DNA of 64,000 nucleotides from Bradyrhizobium sp. BRP22 (GTDB taxonomy: Bacteria > Pseudomonadota > Alphaproteobacteria > Rhizobiales > Xanthobacteraceae), in assembly GCF_020194175.1 (NCBI RefSeq), contig NZ_JADYVX010000003.1:62001-126000 (forward strand). Direction: 5' to 3'. Made by a program: the position numbers and the translations under genes. Each line of letters opens with the position of its first letter. Within the stretch, counting starts at the first letter, position 1. Below, in pieces: positions 24,786-33,955 of this stretch. The notes beneath the pieces were generated by a model. It searched no databases. It worked only from the letters and a program-made list of their open reading frames with translations, and was not told the origin of the DNA.

Positions 24786-25427
24786 TCATTCCGGCCATTT
24801 CGAGTGGAGGATGATGTCGCAGAAATTGATCCGGTGGTAACTCGGATCGCGCAGCGCCAGCACGTCCGCCTTGACATTGCCGAAGGTCGTCTCCGGCTTC
24901 TTGATCGTCCCGGCAGCAAACGCGTCGATGATGCCGTTCTTGAAGTCGTGGCCGCGCGGATGATGGGCGCAGATCTCATGGCGCTGCGTCGCGGTGAAGG
25001 AATCATATTCGAGCCCCAGCACGTCCATCTCGACGCCGGCCGTCACCAGTGCGACCACCGGGCGCTTGTGCTTCGGGATGCCCGGCGTGGTGTGCAGCGC
25101 GATCGCGTCCCAGACATCCTCGATGTCGCGCTCGTTGATGCGATGGGCGCGGAGAAAGCTCGCGGCGGCATTGGCGCCATCAACCTCGAAACGCTCATGC
25201 GCGCTGGCATAGGGCGGCTGCAAGCCCATGTCGTGGAACATCGCGCCGACGTAAAGCAGTTCGGGGTCGAACTTCAGGTTGTTACGCTGGCCGGTCAGCG
25301 CGCCGAACAGGAAGACGCGGTTGGAATGGTGATAGAGCAGTTCGGATTCGGTGTCGCGAACCAGTTCGTCGACCTCTCGCGCCAGCTTGCTGTCGGGAAC
25401 GGTGATACCGGCAATGATCTTGGTCAT
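24786..25427 (-). CDS. HD-domain hydrolase, cyanamide hydratase-like
   Basis: 213 residues from ATG 25425-25427 (MTKIIAGITVP). The metal site is built from YHHSNRVFLFG, the HD pair in LLYVGAMFHDMGL, and His/Asp further on in IALHTTPGIPKHKRP and HPRGHDFKNGII. The layout resembles the cyanamide hydratase/urea hydro-lyase-like branch of HD proteins more than nucleotide hydrolases. It diverges from the GlxA-type regulator with 222 bp between, a common arrangement for this family. The reaction is not certain; a small nitrogenous or nitrile substrate would match the block's theme. Confidence 0.78.
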   Translation of the reverse strand: MTKIIAGITVPDSKLAREVDELVRDTESELLYHHSNRVFLFGALTGQRNNLKFDPELLYVGAMFHDMGLQPPYASAHERFEVDGANAAASFLRAHRINERDIEDVWDAIALHTTPGIPKHKRPVVALVTAGVEMDVLGLEYDSFTATQRHEICAHHPRGHDFKNGIIDAFAAGTIKKPETTFGNVKADVLALRDPSYHRINFCDIILHSKWPE

Positions 25428-25649
25428 GATATGATGTCCTTGCGGTCTCGTTGAGTTGCCTGCCGATTTATTTGCGCCTCGCGCTGGCGCGAGCAACGGC
25501 GTCGATCCCTGTGAAACTGTCAAAACACCACGCTTTTCTGCCGGTGGCGTTCGTGCGAGAAACTGCCGGCTGAAACGCATGGTTCGCTGTCACGAATCCA
25601 TGCATAGTCATCGCGCATATCGCACGCGCGGGAACTGGATTGTTGGTCG
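25428..25649. promoter_or_regulatory. Divergent gap between HD hydrolase and GlxA-type regulator
   Basis: 222 bp without a gene. CTCGCG-CTGG-CGCGAG near 25480 is a small hairpin or operator candidate. No further signal could be read with confidence. Confidence 0.35.
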
Positions 25650-26609
25650 ATGAAGTCGGTCGCTCTGGCGATCTTTCCGGGTGTGCAGGGCCTTGACGTT
25701 GCAGGCCCGCTCGACGTGTTCGCCGAGACAAACGCGTTCGTCGGAACCGATCGCGGCTACGTCCTCACGCTGATCGGCGCCGAACGGCAGCCGTACCGGG
25801 CGTCAAACGGGATGTCGATCACGCCGGAGATGACATTTGCCGATCCAGCCCAGGCATTCGATCTGGCGCTGGTCGCCGGCGGACCGGAGCTTCCGACCGC
25901 GCCGCCGGATCGGCGGCTTGTCGACTGGCTCGGCGAGAGCGCCTCGCGCTGCCCGCAATATGGCTCGATCTGCACCGGTGCGTTCGCACTCGGCCATGCC
26001 GGTCTGATCGACGGCAAGACGGTAACGACACATTGGCAGAATGCCCAGAGTCTCGCCCGGCAATTCCCGAAGGCGAAGGTCGAATTCGATCGCATCTATC
26101 TCCGCGACGGGCCGCTGTTGACATCAGCAGGCGTCACCGCAGGAATCGATCTCGCGCTGGCGATCGTGCAGGAGGATCACGGGCCTGAAGTCGCGCTCGC
26201 GGTCGCCAAGCGGCTCGTCGTCGTCGCGCAGCGCCAGGGCGGGCAATCCCAGTTCAGTCCCTATCTCGTACCGCCGGCCGAGAAGGATTCGCCGATCGCG
26301 CGCGTCCACGCCCATGTGATGGCGCATTTGCGCGAGCCGAACAGTGTCGATGTGCTGGCGCAGGTGGCCGGAATGAGCCCGCGCAGTTTTGCGCGCGCGT
26401 TCAAGCGCGAGACTAATGTGACGCCGGCCGAGTTCGTCGAAAGCGCGCGTGTCGATGTCGCACGCAACCGCCTCGAAGGTTCTGACCTCCCGCTGAAAGT
26501 GGTCGCGCATGACAGCGGCTTTGGCAGCGCCGAGCATATGCGCGTCGTGTTCGTCAAGCGCCTCGGGATCACGCCGAGCCAATACCGCGCAAGTTTTCGG
26601 AAAGTCTGA
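25650..26609 (+). CDS. GlxA-family transcriptional regulator (DJ-1/PfpI plus AraC)
   Basis: 319 residues. The N-terminal half (about 1-185) is a DJ-1/PfpI-type sensor: AIFPGVQGLDVAGPLDVFAE, LVAGGPELP and the nucleophile-elbow region YGSICTGAFALGHAG with its Cys. The C-terminal half (about 215-318) is an AraC DNA-binding domain with two helix-turn-helix units: LAQVAGMSPRSFARAFKRET and VVAHDSGFGSAEHMRVVF. Members regulate neighbouring catabolic genes, so the divergent HD hydrolase is the likely target. Confidence 0.93.
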   Translation: MKSVALAIFPGVQGLDVAGPLDVFAETNAFVGTDRGYVLTLIGAERQPYRASNGMSITPEMTFADPAQAFDLALVAGGPELPTAPPDRRLVDWLGESASRCPQYGSICTGAFALGHAGLIDGKTVTTHWQNAQSLARQFPKAKVEFDRIYLRDGPLLTSAGVTAGIDLALAIVQEDHGPEVALAVAKRLVVVAQRQGGQSQFSPYLVPPAEKDSPIARVHAHVMAHLREPNSVDVLAQVAGMSPRSFARAFKRETNVTPAEFVESARVDVARNRLEGSDLPLKVVAHDSGFGSAEHMRVVFVKRLGITPSQYRASFRKV

Positions 26610-26781
26610 CGCGACGATGGGCGTGGGTTCGCAGCCGATGTGGCGGCAAAGCGTCCGGTCGGTGAAATCCGTGCGAATCCGAAAGAGTCCGCAGGCTCTG
26701 GAAAGATACGTCCCACGATACACGCTATCGCAACGGTCAAGGACGGCCCGGAAAGGCTGAGGCCGCCGACCAAGAACAAGG

Positions 26782-27303
26782 ATGGCACGAATGCTCAAGT
26801 CTTCTCACGTACGCGCCGAACTGCAGAGCCCGACCGACCTGAAGGCCGAAGCGACGCGCGATATCTCAGCAGCGCTCAGCGGCCTGCTGGCCGACGTGTT
26901 CGCGCTCTATCTCAAGACCAAGAACTTCCATTGGCATATGTCGGGTCGCCACTTCCGCGATTACCATCTTCTGCTCGACGAGCAATCCGACCAGATCTTC
27001 GCGATGACCGACCCGATCGCCGAACGCGCGCGCAAGATCGGCGGCACCACGATCCGCTCGATCGGCCAGATCTCGCGCCAGCAGCGCATCCTTGACAACG
27101 ACGCCGACTATGTCGATCCGCAGGACATGCTTGCCGAACTGGGCAGCGACAACCAGCAGCTCACGCGGGAGATGCGCCAGGTTCACAATGTCTGTGATGA
27201 GTATGGCGACGTCGCCACCGCGAGCCTGCTGGAAAACTGGATCGACGAGACCGAGCGCCGGACCTGGTTTCTCTACGAAGCGACGCGGAACAGGAACTCC
27301 TGA
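26782..27303 (+). CDS. dps: Dps family DNA-binding ferritin
   Basis: 173 residues. A four-helix ferritin-like protein that stores iron and protects DNA during starvation and oxidative stress as a dodecamer. The ferroxidase-site motif is clear: KTKNFHWHMSGRHFRDYH followed by DEQSDQI. Lys/Arg residues in the first 25 positions (HVRAELQ, KAEATRD) could contact DNA. ATG 26791 is an alternative start. It lies 172 bp after the GlxA-type gene, so it has its own promoter, and 43 bp before the HdeD-like gene. Confidence 0.92.
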   Translation: MARMLKSSHVRAELQSPTDLKAEATRDISAALSGLLADVFALYLKTKNFHWHMSGRHFRDYHLLLDEQSDQIFAMTDPIAERARKIGGTTIRSIGQISRQQRILDNDADYVDPQDMLAELGSDNQQLTREMRQVHNVCDEYGDVATASLLENWIDETERRTWFLYEATRNRNS

Positions 27304-27346
27304 GCTGAACCGCACGATTGCAACCGATGCCCGAGGAGGCTGACCG

Positions 27347-27964
27347 ATGACCGACGCAGCGAACATCAGACCAAGTCTGGGCCGTGCCATTCATGCCATC
27401 AGCGGGAAATGGGGTTGGTTCGTTGCGCTCGGTATCGCCGATCTCATCCTCGGGGGCATCGCCTCGACGAACCTGTTCGCGGCCAATCTGGTGTCGGTGC
27501 TGTTCATCGGGGCGGCGGTTCTCGCCGCAGGCATCCTGCAGATCGTGCATGCCTTCATGGCGGGGAACATCCGCGGCTTCCTGTTCTGGCTGCTCGGCGG
27601 CCTGATCTACGGCGCGGCCGGCGCCATCATCCTCTACGATCCGATCCTGGCTTCGCTCTCGCTGTCGCTCGCCGCCGGCATCTTCTTCGTGCTGGCGGGT
27701 ATCTTCCGGACCTGGGCCGGCTTTCACACCAGGCCCGCGGCGGGCTGGCCCTGGATCGTCGTCGCCGGCATTCTCACGATCTGCGTCGGCGCCATCGTGA
27801 TCGCGGCCTGGCCCGGCATCAGCCTGTGGTTCCTGGGCGCGATGCTGGTCGTCGATCTCATCTTCCAGGGCTGGGGCTTCATCGCCTTCGGATTTGCGCT
27901 GAAGGCGCGCGCCTCGCGGCACCCAGCACAGCCCGCGGTCAATCCAACACCGAATCCGAGCTGA
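27347..27964 (+). CDS. HdeD family (DUF308) membrane protein
   Basis: 205 residues with six predicted membrane helices arranged as three hairpins: WFVALGIADLILGGIAS, LVSVLFIGAAVLAAGILQIV, LFWLLGGLIYGAAGAIIL, and so on. HdeD proteins are linked to acid resistance in enterobacteria; the molecular role is unknown. GAGGAGG... before the start (CGAGGAGGCTGACCG) is a good ribosome-binding site. It lies between dps and fdhD on the same strand, 7 bp before fdhD. Confidence 0.88.
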   Translation: MTDAANIRPSLGRAIHAISGKWGWFVALGIADLILGGIASTNLFAANLVSVLFIGAAVLAAGILQIVHAFMAGNIRGFLFWLLGGLIYGAAGAIILYDPILASLSLSLAAGIFFVLAGIFRTWAGFHTRPAAGWPWIVVAGILTICVGAIVIAAWPGISLWFLGAMLVVDLIFQGWGFIAFGFALKARASRHPAQPAVNPTPNPS

Positions 27965-27971
27965 GGTCGTC

Positions 27972-28829
27972 ATGGCTGCCGATGGTGCGTTCAGCGAACG
28001 GGCCGGCGTGAACTGGCGTGCCGGCCGCGCGAGCTCCTCCTCGCGCGCAGTGGCGGAGGAGACCGCCATCGCGCTGACCTTCGACGGATCGACCTATGCC
28101 GTGATGATGGCGACGCCCGCCGATCTGAAGGATTTTGGCGTCGGCTTCGCCGTCACGGAAAGCATCGTTGCTCGCGCCGACGAGATCAGGAGCCTTGATC
28201 TGATCGAGACCGATCTCGGCATTGAGGTGCGGATCTGGCTTGTAGAAAACCGGACCAAGGCCCTGTTCGCCCGACGCCGCGCCAACGTTGGCCCGGTCGG
28301 CTGCGGGCTTTGCGGCATCGAGAGCCTGGTGCAGGCGAGGCGCGCCGTTCCCAGGGTGAAGAAGGGCGCGACGTTCGATGCGTGCGATCTGCTCGAGGCC
28401 ATGCGGTCACTTCCCTCGCTGCAGGATCTCAACCGGAAAACCCGCGCCGTGCATGCGGCGGCCTTCTGGCAGGCCGATGGCGGCATCGGCCCGGTACGCG
28501 AGGATGTCGGCCGCCACAATGCGCTCGACAAGCTCGCCGGCGCGCTGATCCGCCACAACAGGTCGGTCGCAAATGGCGCCGTTCTGCTCACGAGCCGCAT
28601 CTCGGTCGAGATGGTGCAGAAGACGGCCATGATCGGCGCGCCCGTCATCGTCGCCGTTTCCGCACCGACCACGCTGGCAATCAAGACCGCGGATGAAGCG
28701 GGCATCACCTTGATCGCCGTTGCGCGCGACGACGGCTACGAGGTGTTCACGCATCCCGATCGCATCGTCTTCGCACAGGGGATGCTGCGGCGCCCTATTG
28801 AGACGGATGATGGCGTTGCTGCGGTGTGA
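27972..28829 (+). CDS. fdhD: Formate dehydrogenase accessory sulfurtransferase FdhD
   Basis: 285 residues. FdhD passes sulfur from IscS to the molybdenum-pterin cofactor of formate dehydrogenases. The two conserved cysteines are Cys111 and Cys114 in GPVGCGLCGIES, matching the catalytic pair of the family. EDVGRHNALDKLAGAL, then SRISVEMVQKTAMIGAPVIV, are further hallmarks. It is in line with hdeD (7-bp gap). The only formate-dehydrogenase-like gene in the window is the YdeP-type enzyme at 43074, 14 kb away; its main client may be elsewhere. Confidence 0.95.
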   Translation: MAADGAFSERAGVNWRAGRASSSSRAVAEETAIALTFDGSTYAVMMATPADLKDFGVGFAVTESIVARADEIRSLDLIETDLGIEVRIWLVENRTKALFARRRANVGPVGCGLCGIESLVQARRAVPRVKKGATFDACDLLEAMRSLPSLQDLNRKTRAVHAAAFWQADGGIGPVREDVGRHNALDKLAGALIRHNRSVANGAVLLTSRISVEMVQKTAMIGAPVIVAVSAPTTLAIKTADEAGITLIAVARDDGYEVFTHPDRIVFAQGMLRRPIETDDGVAAV

Positions 28830-29104
28830 ACGCCTCGGCGCTATTGGTCCAGGCAGGCAATATCAGACGTAGCGGAGTTGCGGCGTTTGCGCCGACGCTT
28901 CCGCCCGGTTTGCGCGCGATCTCCTGCGCCGGCGCTCCGTGGTGCTTGCGCGACGACGGCAATTTCACGAAGATTGCGGCTGCGCAGGCGTGTCATGCAA
29001 TTCCGTAAAAGACGTTCGTTTCAGGAAGCCTGCACGCGGCACTGCACGTAGCTTCCTTGCAACGCGCCAATGCCTGCTTCCGTACCGCATGCAAAGAGAG
29101 GCCG
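28830..29104. promoter_or_regulatory. Leader of the fumC operon
   Basis: 275 bp before fumC. No convincing gene; a 60-codon frame from GTG 28826 overlaps fdhD and has no coding character. The region should hold the promoter of the long fumC-to-HlyD operon. I looked for an FNR/FixK box (TTGAT-N4-ATCAA) and did not see one. Confidence 0.4.
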
Positions 29105-30544
29105 ATGATGAATGATCTCCGCAAGGAAACCGACAGTCTCGGTGAAGTCGATGTCCCCGCCGACAAGCTCTGGGGCGCTCAGACCCAGCGCTCGCTCGAG
29201 CACTTCAGCATCGGCAAGGATTTGATGCCGCGCGAGATGATCCAGTCCTACGCGATCCTGAAGAAGGCGGCCGCGAACGCCAATCACGCCGGCAAGCGGC
29301 TCGATACCAAGATCCACAAGCTGATCGTCCATGTCTGCGACGAGATCCTGCAGGGCCAGCATCACGACATGTTTCCCCTGCACGTCTGGATGACCGGCAG
29401 CGGCACGCAGTTCAACATGAACGTCAACGAGGTGATCTCGAACCGATGCTGCCAGCTCGCGGGCACGCCGCTCGGCAGCAAGCATCCGGTTCATCCGAAC
29501 GATCACGTCAACATGTCGCAATCGTCGAACGACAGTTTTCCTTCCGCCATGTATATCGCGGCCGCCGTCAATGTGACGCAGCGTCTCGTTCCCGCGGTCA
29601 AGGCCCTGCACGACGCGATCGACGCCAAGGCCAGGCAATGGGACGACGTGGTCAAGATCGGCCGCACCCACATGCAGGATGCGACGCCCTTGACGCTCGG
29701 CCAGGAATGGTCGGGTTATGCCGGCATGCTCGCCGACGACCTCGCGCGCATCGAGGACGCGCTCAAGGGCGTATTCCGGCTTGCGCTCGGTGGCACGGCC
29801 GTCGGCACCGGGATCAACGCGGCGCCGGACTTCGCCGAGGCGGCCGCTGCCGAGATCGCGCGCCTGACGTCGCTGCCCTTCGTCAGCGCACCCAACAAGT
29901 TCACCGTGCAAGGCGCGCATGATGCGCTGGTGCAGCTTTCCGGCACGCTGCGCACGCTCGCGGTCTCGCTGTACAAGATCGGCAACGACATCCGCCTGAT
30001 GTCCTGCGGTCCGCGTGCCGGCTTTGCCGAACTGATGATTCCGGAGAACGAGCCGGGCTCCTCGATCATGCCGGGCAAGGTCAATCCGACCCAGGCCGAG
30101 GCGCTGACCATGATCGCGGTGCAGGTGATGGCGAACGATGTTGCCGTCGGGTTCGGTGGCGCCAGCGGCTATCTGGAGATGAACGTCTACAAGCCGCTGA
30201 TGATCCACAATATCGCTCAGTCGATCACGATCCTGACCGACGGCTGCACGAACTTCCGCAAGTTCCTGGTCGAGGGCACAAAGCCGAACCAGAAAAAGAT
30301 TAAGGAATATGTCGAGCGCTCGCTGATGCTGGTCACCGCGCTCGCGCCGGTGATCGGCTACGACAAGGCATCGGCGATCGCGCATTACGCGATGGACAAC
30401 GACCTGACCTTGAAGGCGGCGGCGCTCAAGCTCGGCTTCGTCAGCGAGGCTGAGTTCGACCGCATCGTGGATCCAGCCAAGATGGTCAAGCCCTATGTGG
30501 CTCAGGGCAATGCGCCCGCCAAAGTCGGCACCCCAGCAGGCTGA
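29105..30544 (+). CDS. fumC: Class II fumarate hydratase
   Basis: 479 residues from ATG 29105. It hydrates fumarate to L-malate in the TCA cycle without an iron-sulfur cluster, so it keeps working under oxidative stress. Family marks: [68 protein letters not shown], and the signature [17 protein letters not shown] with the mobile-loop serine. It is the first gene of a same-strand run to 38164 with gaps of 41 bp or less; its product malate is the substrate of the mqo product two genes on. Confidence 0.96.
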   Translation: MMNDLRKETDSLGEVDVPADKLWGAQTQRSLEHFSIGKDLMPREMIQSYAILKKAAANANHAGKRLDTKIHKLIVHVCDEILQGQHHDMFPLHVWMTGSGTQFNMNVNEVISNRCCQLAGTPLGSKHPVHPNDHVNMSQSSNDSFPSAMYIAAAVNVTQRLVPAVKALHDAIDAKARQWDDVVKIGRTHMQDATPLTLGQEWSGYAGMLADDLARIEDALKGVFRLALGGTAVGTGINAAPDFAEAAAAEIARLTSLPFVSAPNKFTVQGAHDALVQLSGTLRTLAVSLYKIGNDIRLMSCGPRAGFAELMIPENEPGSSIMPGKVNPTQAEALTMIAVQVMANDVAVGFGGASGYLEMNVYKPLMIHNIAQSITILTDGCTNFRKFLVEGTKPNQKKIKEYVERSLMLVTALAPVIGYDKASAIAHYAMDNDLTLKAAALKLGFVSEAEFDRIVDPAKMVKPYVAQGNAPAKVGTPAG

Positions 30545-30555
30545 AGGAGCACAGC

Positions 30556-30960
30556 ATGATAAGATGCGTCAGGTTATGGACCGGCGATGACAACAATTCG
30601 CATTTCGAGGAAGGCATTATTGAGCTCGAGCCGGGCCAGCGCGGTGACTGGCTCAGCAGCAAGGCCGATGTCGTCACCATCTCCTTCCAGGAGACCGCAT
30701 CGGGCGGCACGTTCTCCTGGCACACCGCGCCGGTCCGCCAGTTTGTGATCACGCTCTCCGGTACGCTCGATTTCCAGACCCGCGACGGCCAGCACTTCCT
30801 GCTGCATCCGGGTGACATCCTGCTGGCGGAAGACACCGTCGGCTCCGGGCATAGCTGGAAGCTGACCGACGATTCGTCCTGGCGGCGCGCCTATGTGGTG
30901 CTGCGGCCCGGTGCGCATGTGCCGTTCCGCGCCAAGGAGCGCCAGCCGGGCTCGGCGTGA
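30556..30960 (+). CDS. Small cupin-domain protein
   Basis: 134 residues, a single cupin fold. RQFVITLSGTLDFQTRDGQ and LHPGDILLAEDTVGSGHSW are the two cupin motifs; the second keeps the His of the metal site, while the first has few metal ligands, so metal binding is uncertain. It begins 11 bp after fumC and ends 41 bp before mqo. It may be a small-molecule sensor or a minor enzyme; I do not recognise a defined function. Confidence 0.82.
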   Translation: MIRCVRLWTGDDNNSHFEEGIIELEPGQRGDWLSSKADVVTISFQETASGGTFSWHTAPVRQFVITLSGTLDFQTRDGQHFLLHPGDILLAEDTVGSGHSWKLTDDSSWRRAYVVLRPGAHVPFRAKERQPGSA

Positions 30961-31001
30961 GCGATCAGAACAGGAAACATCGAACCCGGAAGGAGACAGC
31001 A

Positions 31002-32525
31002 ATGCAGAGCACTCCCATTGGCGAACCGGACGTCGTCCTCATCGGCGCGGGTATCATGAGCGCCACGCTCGGCGTCTTCCTCAAGGAACTGGAGCCGCAG
31101 CTCACCATCTCGATGCACGAGGTCCTGGAGGATTGCGCGCTGGAGAGCTCGGATGCCTGGAACAATGCCGGCACCGGGCACGCGGCCAATTGCGAGATGA
31201 ACTACACGCCGCAGCGTCCCGACGGCAGCATCGATATTTCCAAGGCGCTGCAGGTCAATGTCGAATTCGACCTGTCGCGGCAGTTCTGGTCCTTTCTTGT
31301 CGGCAATGGCGCGATATCCGATCCGCGCTCCTTCATTCATCCGGTGCCGCACATGAGCTTCGTGCACGGCGCCGACAATGTCGCTTTTCTCAACAAGCGC
31401 TTCAAGGCGATGTCGGCCCATCATTGCTATGAGGGCATGGAATACACCGAGAATCCGAAACAGATCGCCGAGTGGGTGCCGCTGGTGATGGAAGGCCGCG
31501 GCGACGATCCGGTCGCTGCCACGCGGATCATCACCGGCACCGATGTCGACTACGGCGCGCTGACCCATCATCTGGTTCGTCATCTCGTCAGCCAGCCCGG
31601 CTGCGCCGTCCATTACAAGAGCTGCGTCACCGATCTCGTTCGCGATCAGGACGGGCGCTGGCGGGTCGAGGTGCGCGATACCGACAGTGGCCAGACGCGA
31701 TCGGTGAAGGCCAAGTTCGTGTTCATCGGCGCCGGCGGCGGCGCGCTGCCGCTGTTGCAGAAATCGGGCATACCGGAGGGACGCGGCTATGGCGGCTTTC
31801 CGGTCTCGGGAATCTGGCTGCGCTGCGACGATCCTGCGATCAACAAGCGTCACCATGCCAAGGTCTATGGCAAGGCCGCGGTTGGATCGCCGCCGATGTC
31901 AGTGCCGCATCTCGACACTCGCGTCATCGGCGGGCAGCACTCGCTCCTGTTCGGTCCTTATGCCGGCTTCTCGAGCAAGTTCCTCAAGCACGGTTCGCGG
32001 CTCGATCTGTTCGAGTCGATCCGGCCCGCCAATGTCGAGCCGCTGCTTGCGGTGGCGCGCGATAATTTCGACCTGACCGAATATCTGGTCGGGCAGGTGC
32101 TGCAATCCGAAAGCCACCGCCTGGCGACGCTCGACGAGTATTTTCCGAACGCCGATCCGAGGGATTGGCGGCTGCAGGTCGCGGGCCAGCGGGTCCAGAT
32201 CATCAAGCCTGACGTCAAGCGCGGTGGCTTGCTCGAATTCGGGACTGAACTGGTCGGTGCCGAGGACCATTCGCTGGTCGCGCTGCTCGGCGCCTCGCCG
32301 GGCGCCTCGACCGCGGCCTTCATCGCCATCAGCGTGCTCGAGAAGTGTTTTGCCGGCGAACTCACGGCAAGCGCATGGCTGCCGAAGCTGCGAGAGATCA
32401 TTCCGTCCTACGGTGTGTCGCTGATCGATGACGCAGATTTCTGCCGGCGCATCCGTGCGACCACCGCAGAGGTTCTGAAGGTCGACAACATTCCGCCGCC
32501 GGCATCTGCAGCGCAACGCACTTGA
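31002..32525 (+). CDS. mqo: Malate:quinone oxidoreductase
   Basis: 507 residues from ATG 31002, with AAGGAGAC just upstream as ribosome-binding site. A membrane-peripheral FAD enzyme that oxidises malate to oxaloacetate and reduces quinone directly. FAD binding DVVLIGAGIMSATLGVFLKE (10-29), DAWNNAGTGHAANCEMNYTP, IGAGGGALPLLQKSGIPEG and ALLGASPGASTAAFIAI are typical of Mqo. Placed between fumC and the bd oxidase genes, it would join fumarate-malate conversion to quinol production. Confidence 0.96.
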   Translation: MQSTPIGEPDVVLIGAGIMSATLGVFLKELEPQLTISMHEVLEDCALESSDAWNNAGTGHAANCEMNYTPQRPDGSIDISKALQVNVEFDLSRQFWSFLVGNGAISDPRSFIHPVPHMSFVHGADNVAFLNKRFKAMSAHHCYEGMEYTENPKQIAEWVPLVMEGRGDDPVAATRIITGTDVDYGALTHHLVRHLVSQPGCAVHYKSCVTDLVRDQDGRWRVEVRDTDSGQTRSVKAKFVFIGAGGGALPLLQKSGIPEGRGYGGFPVSGIWLRCDDPAINKRHHAKVYGKAAVGSPPMSVPHLDTRVIGGQHSLLFGPYAGFSSKFLKHGSRLDLFESIRPANVEPLLAVARDNFDLTEYLVGQVLQSESHRLATLDEYFPNADPRDWRLQVAGQRVQIIKPDVKRGGLLEFGTELVGAEDHSLVALLGASPGASTAAFIAISVLEKCFAGELTASAWLPKLREIIPSYGVSLIDDADFCRRIRATTAEVLKVDNIPPPASAAQRT

Positions 32526-32543
32526 GGGGACAGGAGACTTCCG

Positions 32544-33953
32544 ATGGACGCCACGGCACTTCTCCTGTCGCGATTGCAGTTTGCCTTCACGATCTCGTTT
32601 CACATCATCTTCCCGTCGTTCACGATCGGCCTTGCCGCCTGGCTCACCGTGCTCGAGGCCCTGCACTTGCGTACCGGCAAGCCGGTCTATCGTGGCCTTT
32701 TCGAGTTCTGGCTGAAGATCTTCGGCGTCGCCTTCGGTATGGGCGTCGTGTCGGGCGTCGTGATGGCATTTCAGTTTGGTACCAATTGGAGCGTGCTGTC
32801 GAAGATGTCGGGGCCGATCCAGGGCCCGCTGCTGTCGTACGAGACGTTCACCGCCTTCATGCTGGAGGCAAGCTTCTTCGGTATCCTCATCTTCGGCCGC
32901 AATCGCGTTGCGCCGTGGTTCTATCTGTTCTCGACCGCGATGGTGGGACTCGGCACCACGCTTTCGGCGTTCTGGATCATGACCAACAATAGCTGGATGC
33001 AGGCGCCGGTCGGCTATGTCCTGCAGAATGGTCAGTTCGTGCCCGACGACTGGGTGAAGATCCTGTTCAACCGCGTGGTCTGGGTGCGGTTTCCGCACAT
33101 GCTGATCGCGTCGTACCTGACGGGCGCGTTCTGCGTGGCTGCGACCGGCGCGTGGTACCTGCTGCGGCGGACCTATTACGCCGAGGCGCGGGTGATGCTG
33201 CGCATGGGCCTTTCGCTTGCGGCCGTGCTGCTTCCGATCCAGCTCTTCATCGGACATCTCGTCGGCGATTACGTCCATGACTATCAGCCGGCCAAATTCG
33301 CCGCGATCGAGGCCCGCTGGCATGACGAGCAGCCGGCCTCAGAAGTGCTGATTGCAATCCCGGATCCGAGCACGGAGTCCAACAAATATGCGATCAGCAT
33401 TCCGGTCCTCGGCAGCATCATCGGCAGCATGAGCCTGACCTCGAAGGAGGTTGGACTGACCAGCTTCCCGCCGCAGGACCGGCCGCCGGTGATCATCCCG
33501 TTCTTCACCTTCCGCATCATGGTCGGCTGCGGCCTGGTGATGCTCGGGCTGGCCTGGCTTGGGACCTATCTCAGCTTCAAGCACCGCCTCGAGCGCAGCC
33601 GGCTGCTGCTCTGGGGCATCTTCCTCAGCTTCCCGCTGCCGTGGATCGCGATCCTCACCGGCTGGTACACCGCGGAGGTCGGCCGCCAGCCGTGGACGGT
33701 CTATGGTGTGCTGCGCACGGCGGACTCGATGACGCCGTTCCTGACGGCCTCCGCCGCCATGACGACGCTGATCCTGTTCGTCGCGGTCTATGCGTTCATC
33801 TTTTCCTTCGGCACCTACTACATCTATCGGCTGCTGCGCGCCGGCCCCGGCGGAATACCAACTGCCGCGCCGGAGACCGCCGCGCCGAACCGGCCGATGT
33901 CGCTCGCCGACCGGCCGGCCGGTGCACGCAGCTATATCAGCGCAGGAGAATAG
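32544..33953 (+). CDS. cydA: Cytochrome bd-type quinol oxidase subunit I (CIO-like)
   Basis: 469 residues with nine or so membrane helices. Heme ligand candidates are His20 in SFHIIFPSF and the His in RFPHMLIASYLTG; GWYTAEVGRQPW is the conserved quinol-site and low-spin heme region. The Q loop is short, as in the cyanide-insensitive oxidase (CioA) subgroup. It oxidises quinol and reduces oxygen without pumping protons. It starts 18 bp after mqo and ends 2 bp before subunit II. Confidence 0.95.
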   Translation: MDATALLLSRLQFAFTISFHIIFPSFTIGLAAWLTVLEALHLRTGKPVYRGLFEFWLKIFGVAFGMGVVSGVVMAFQFGTNWSVLSKMSGPIQGPLLSYETFTAFMLEASFFGILIFGRNRVAPWFYLFSTAMVGLGTTLSAFWIMTNNSWMQAPVGYVLQNGQFVPDDWVKILFNRVVWVRFPHMLIASYLTGAFCVAATGAWYLLRRTYYAEARVMLRMGLSLAAVLLPIQLFIGHLVGDYVHDYQPAKFAAIEARWHDEQPASEVLIAIPDPSTESNKYAISIPVLGSIIGSMSLTSKEVGLTSFPPQDRPPVIIPFFTFRIMVGCGLVMLGLAWLGTYLSFKHRLERSRLLLWGIFLSFPLPWIAILTGWYTAEVGRQPWTVYGVLRTADSMTPFLTASAAMTTLILFVAVYAFIFSFGTYYIYRLLRAGPGGIPTAAPETAAPNRPMSLADRPAGARSYISAGE

Positions 33954-33955
33954 AC

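Noticed and set aside
23730-25454. A 574-codon plus-strand frame
   Set aside because: Antisense of the gamma-glutamyltransferase-like and HD genes, with no domain of its own.
28826-29008. A 60-codon frame before fumC
   Set aside because: It starts at GTG overlapping fdhD, has no clear ribosome-binding site and no recognisable composition.
28830-29104. FNR/FixK box before the fumC-cydAB run
   Set aside because: The bd oxidase genes made this worth a look, but no TTGAT-N4-ATCAA-like site was found by eye.
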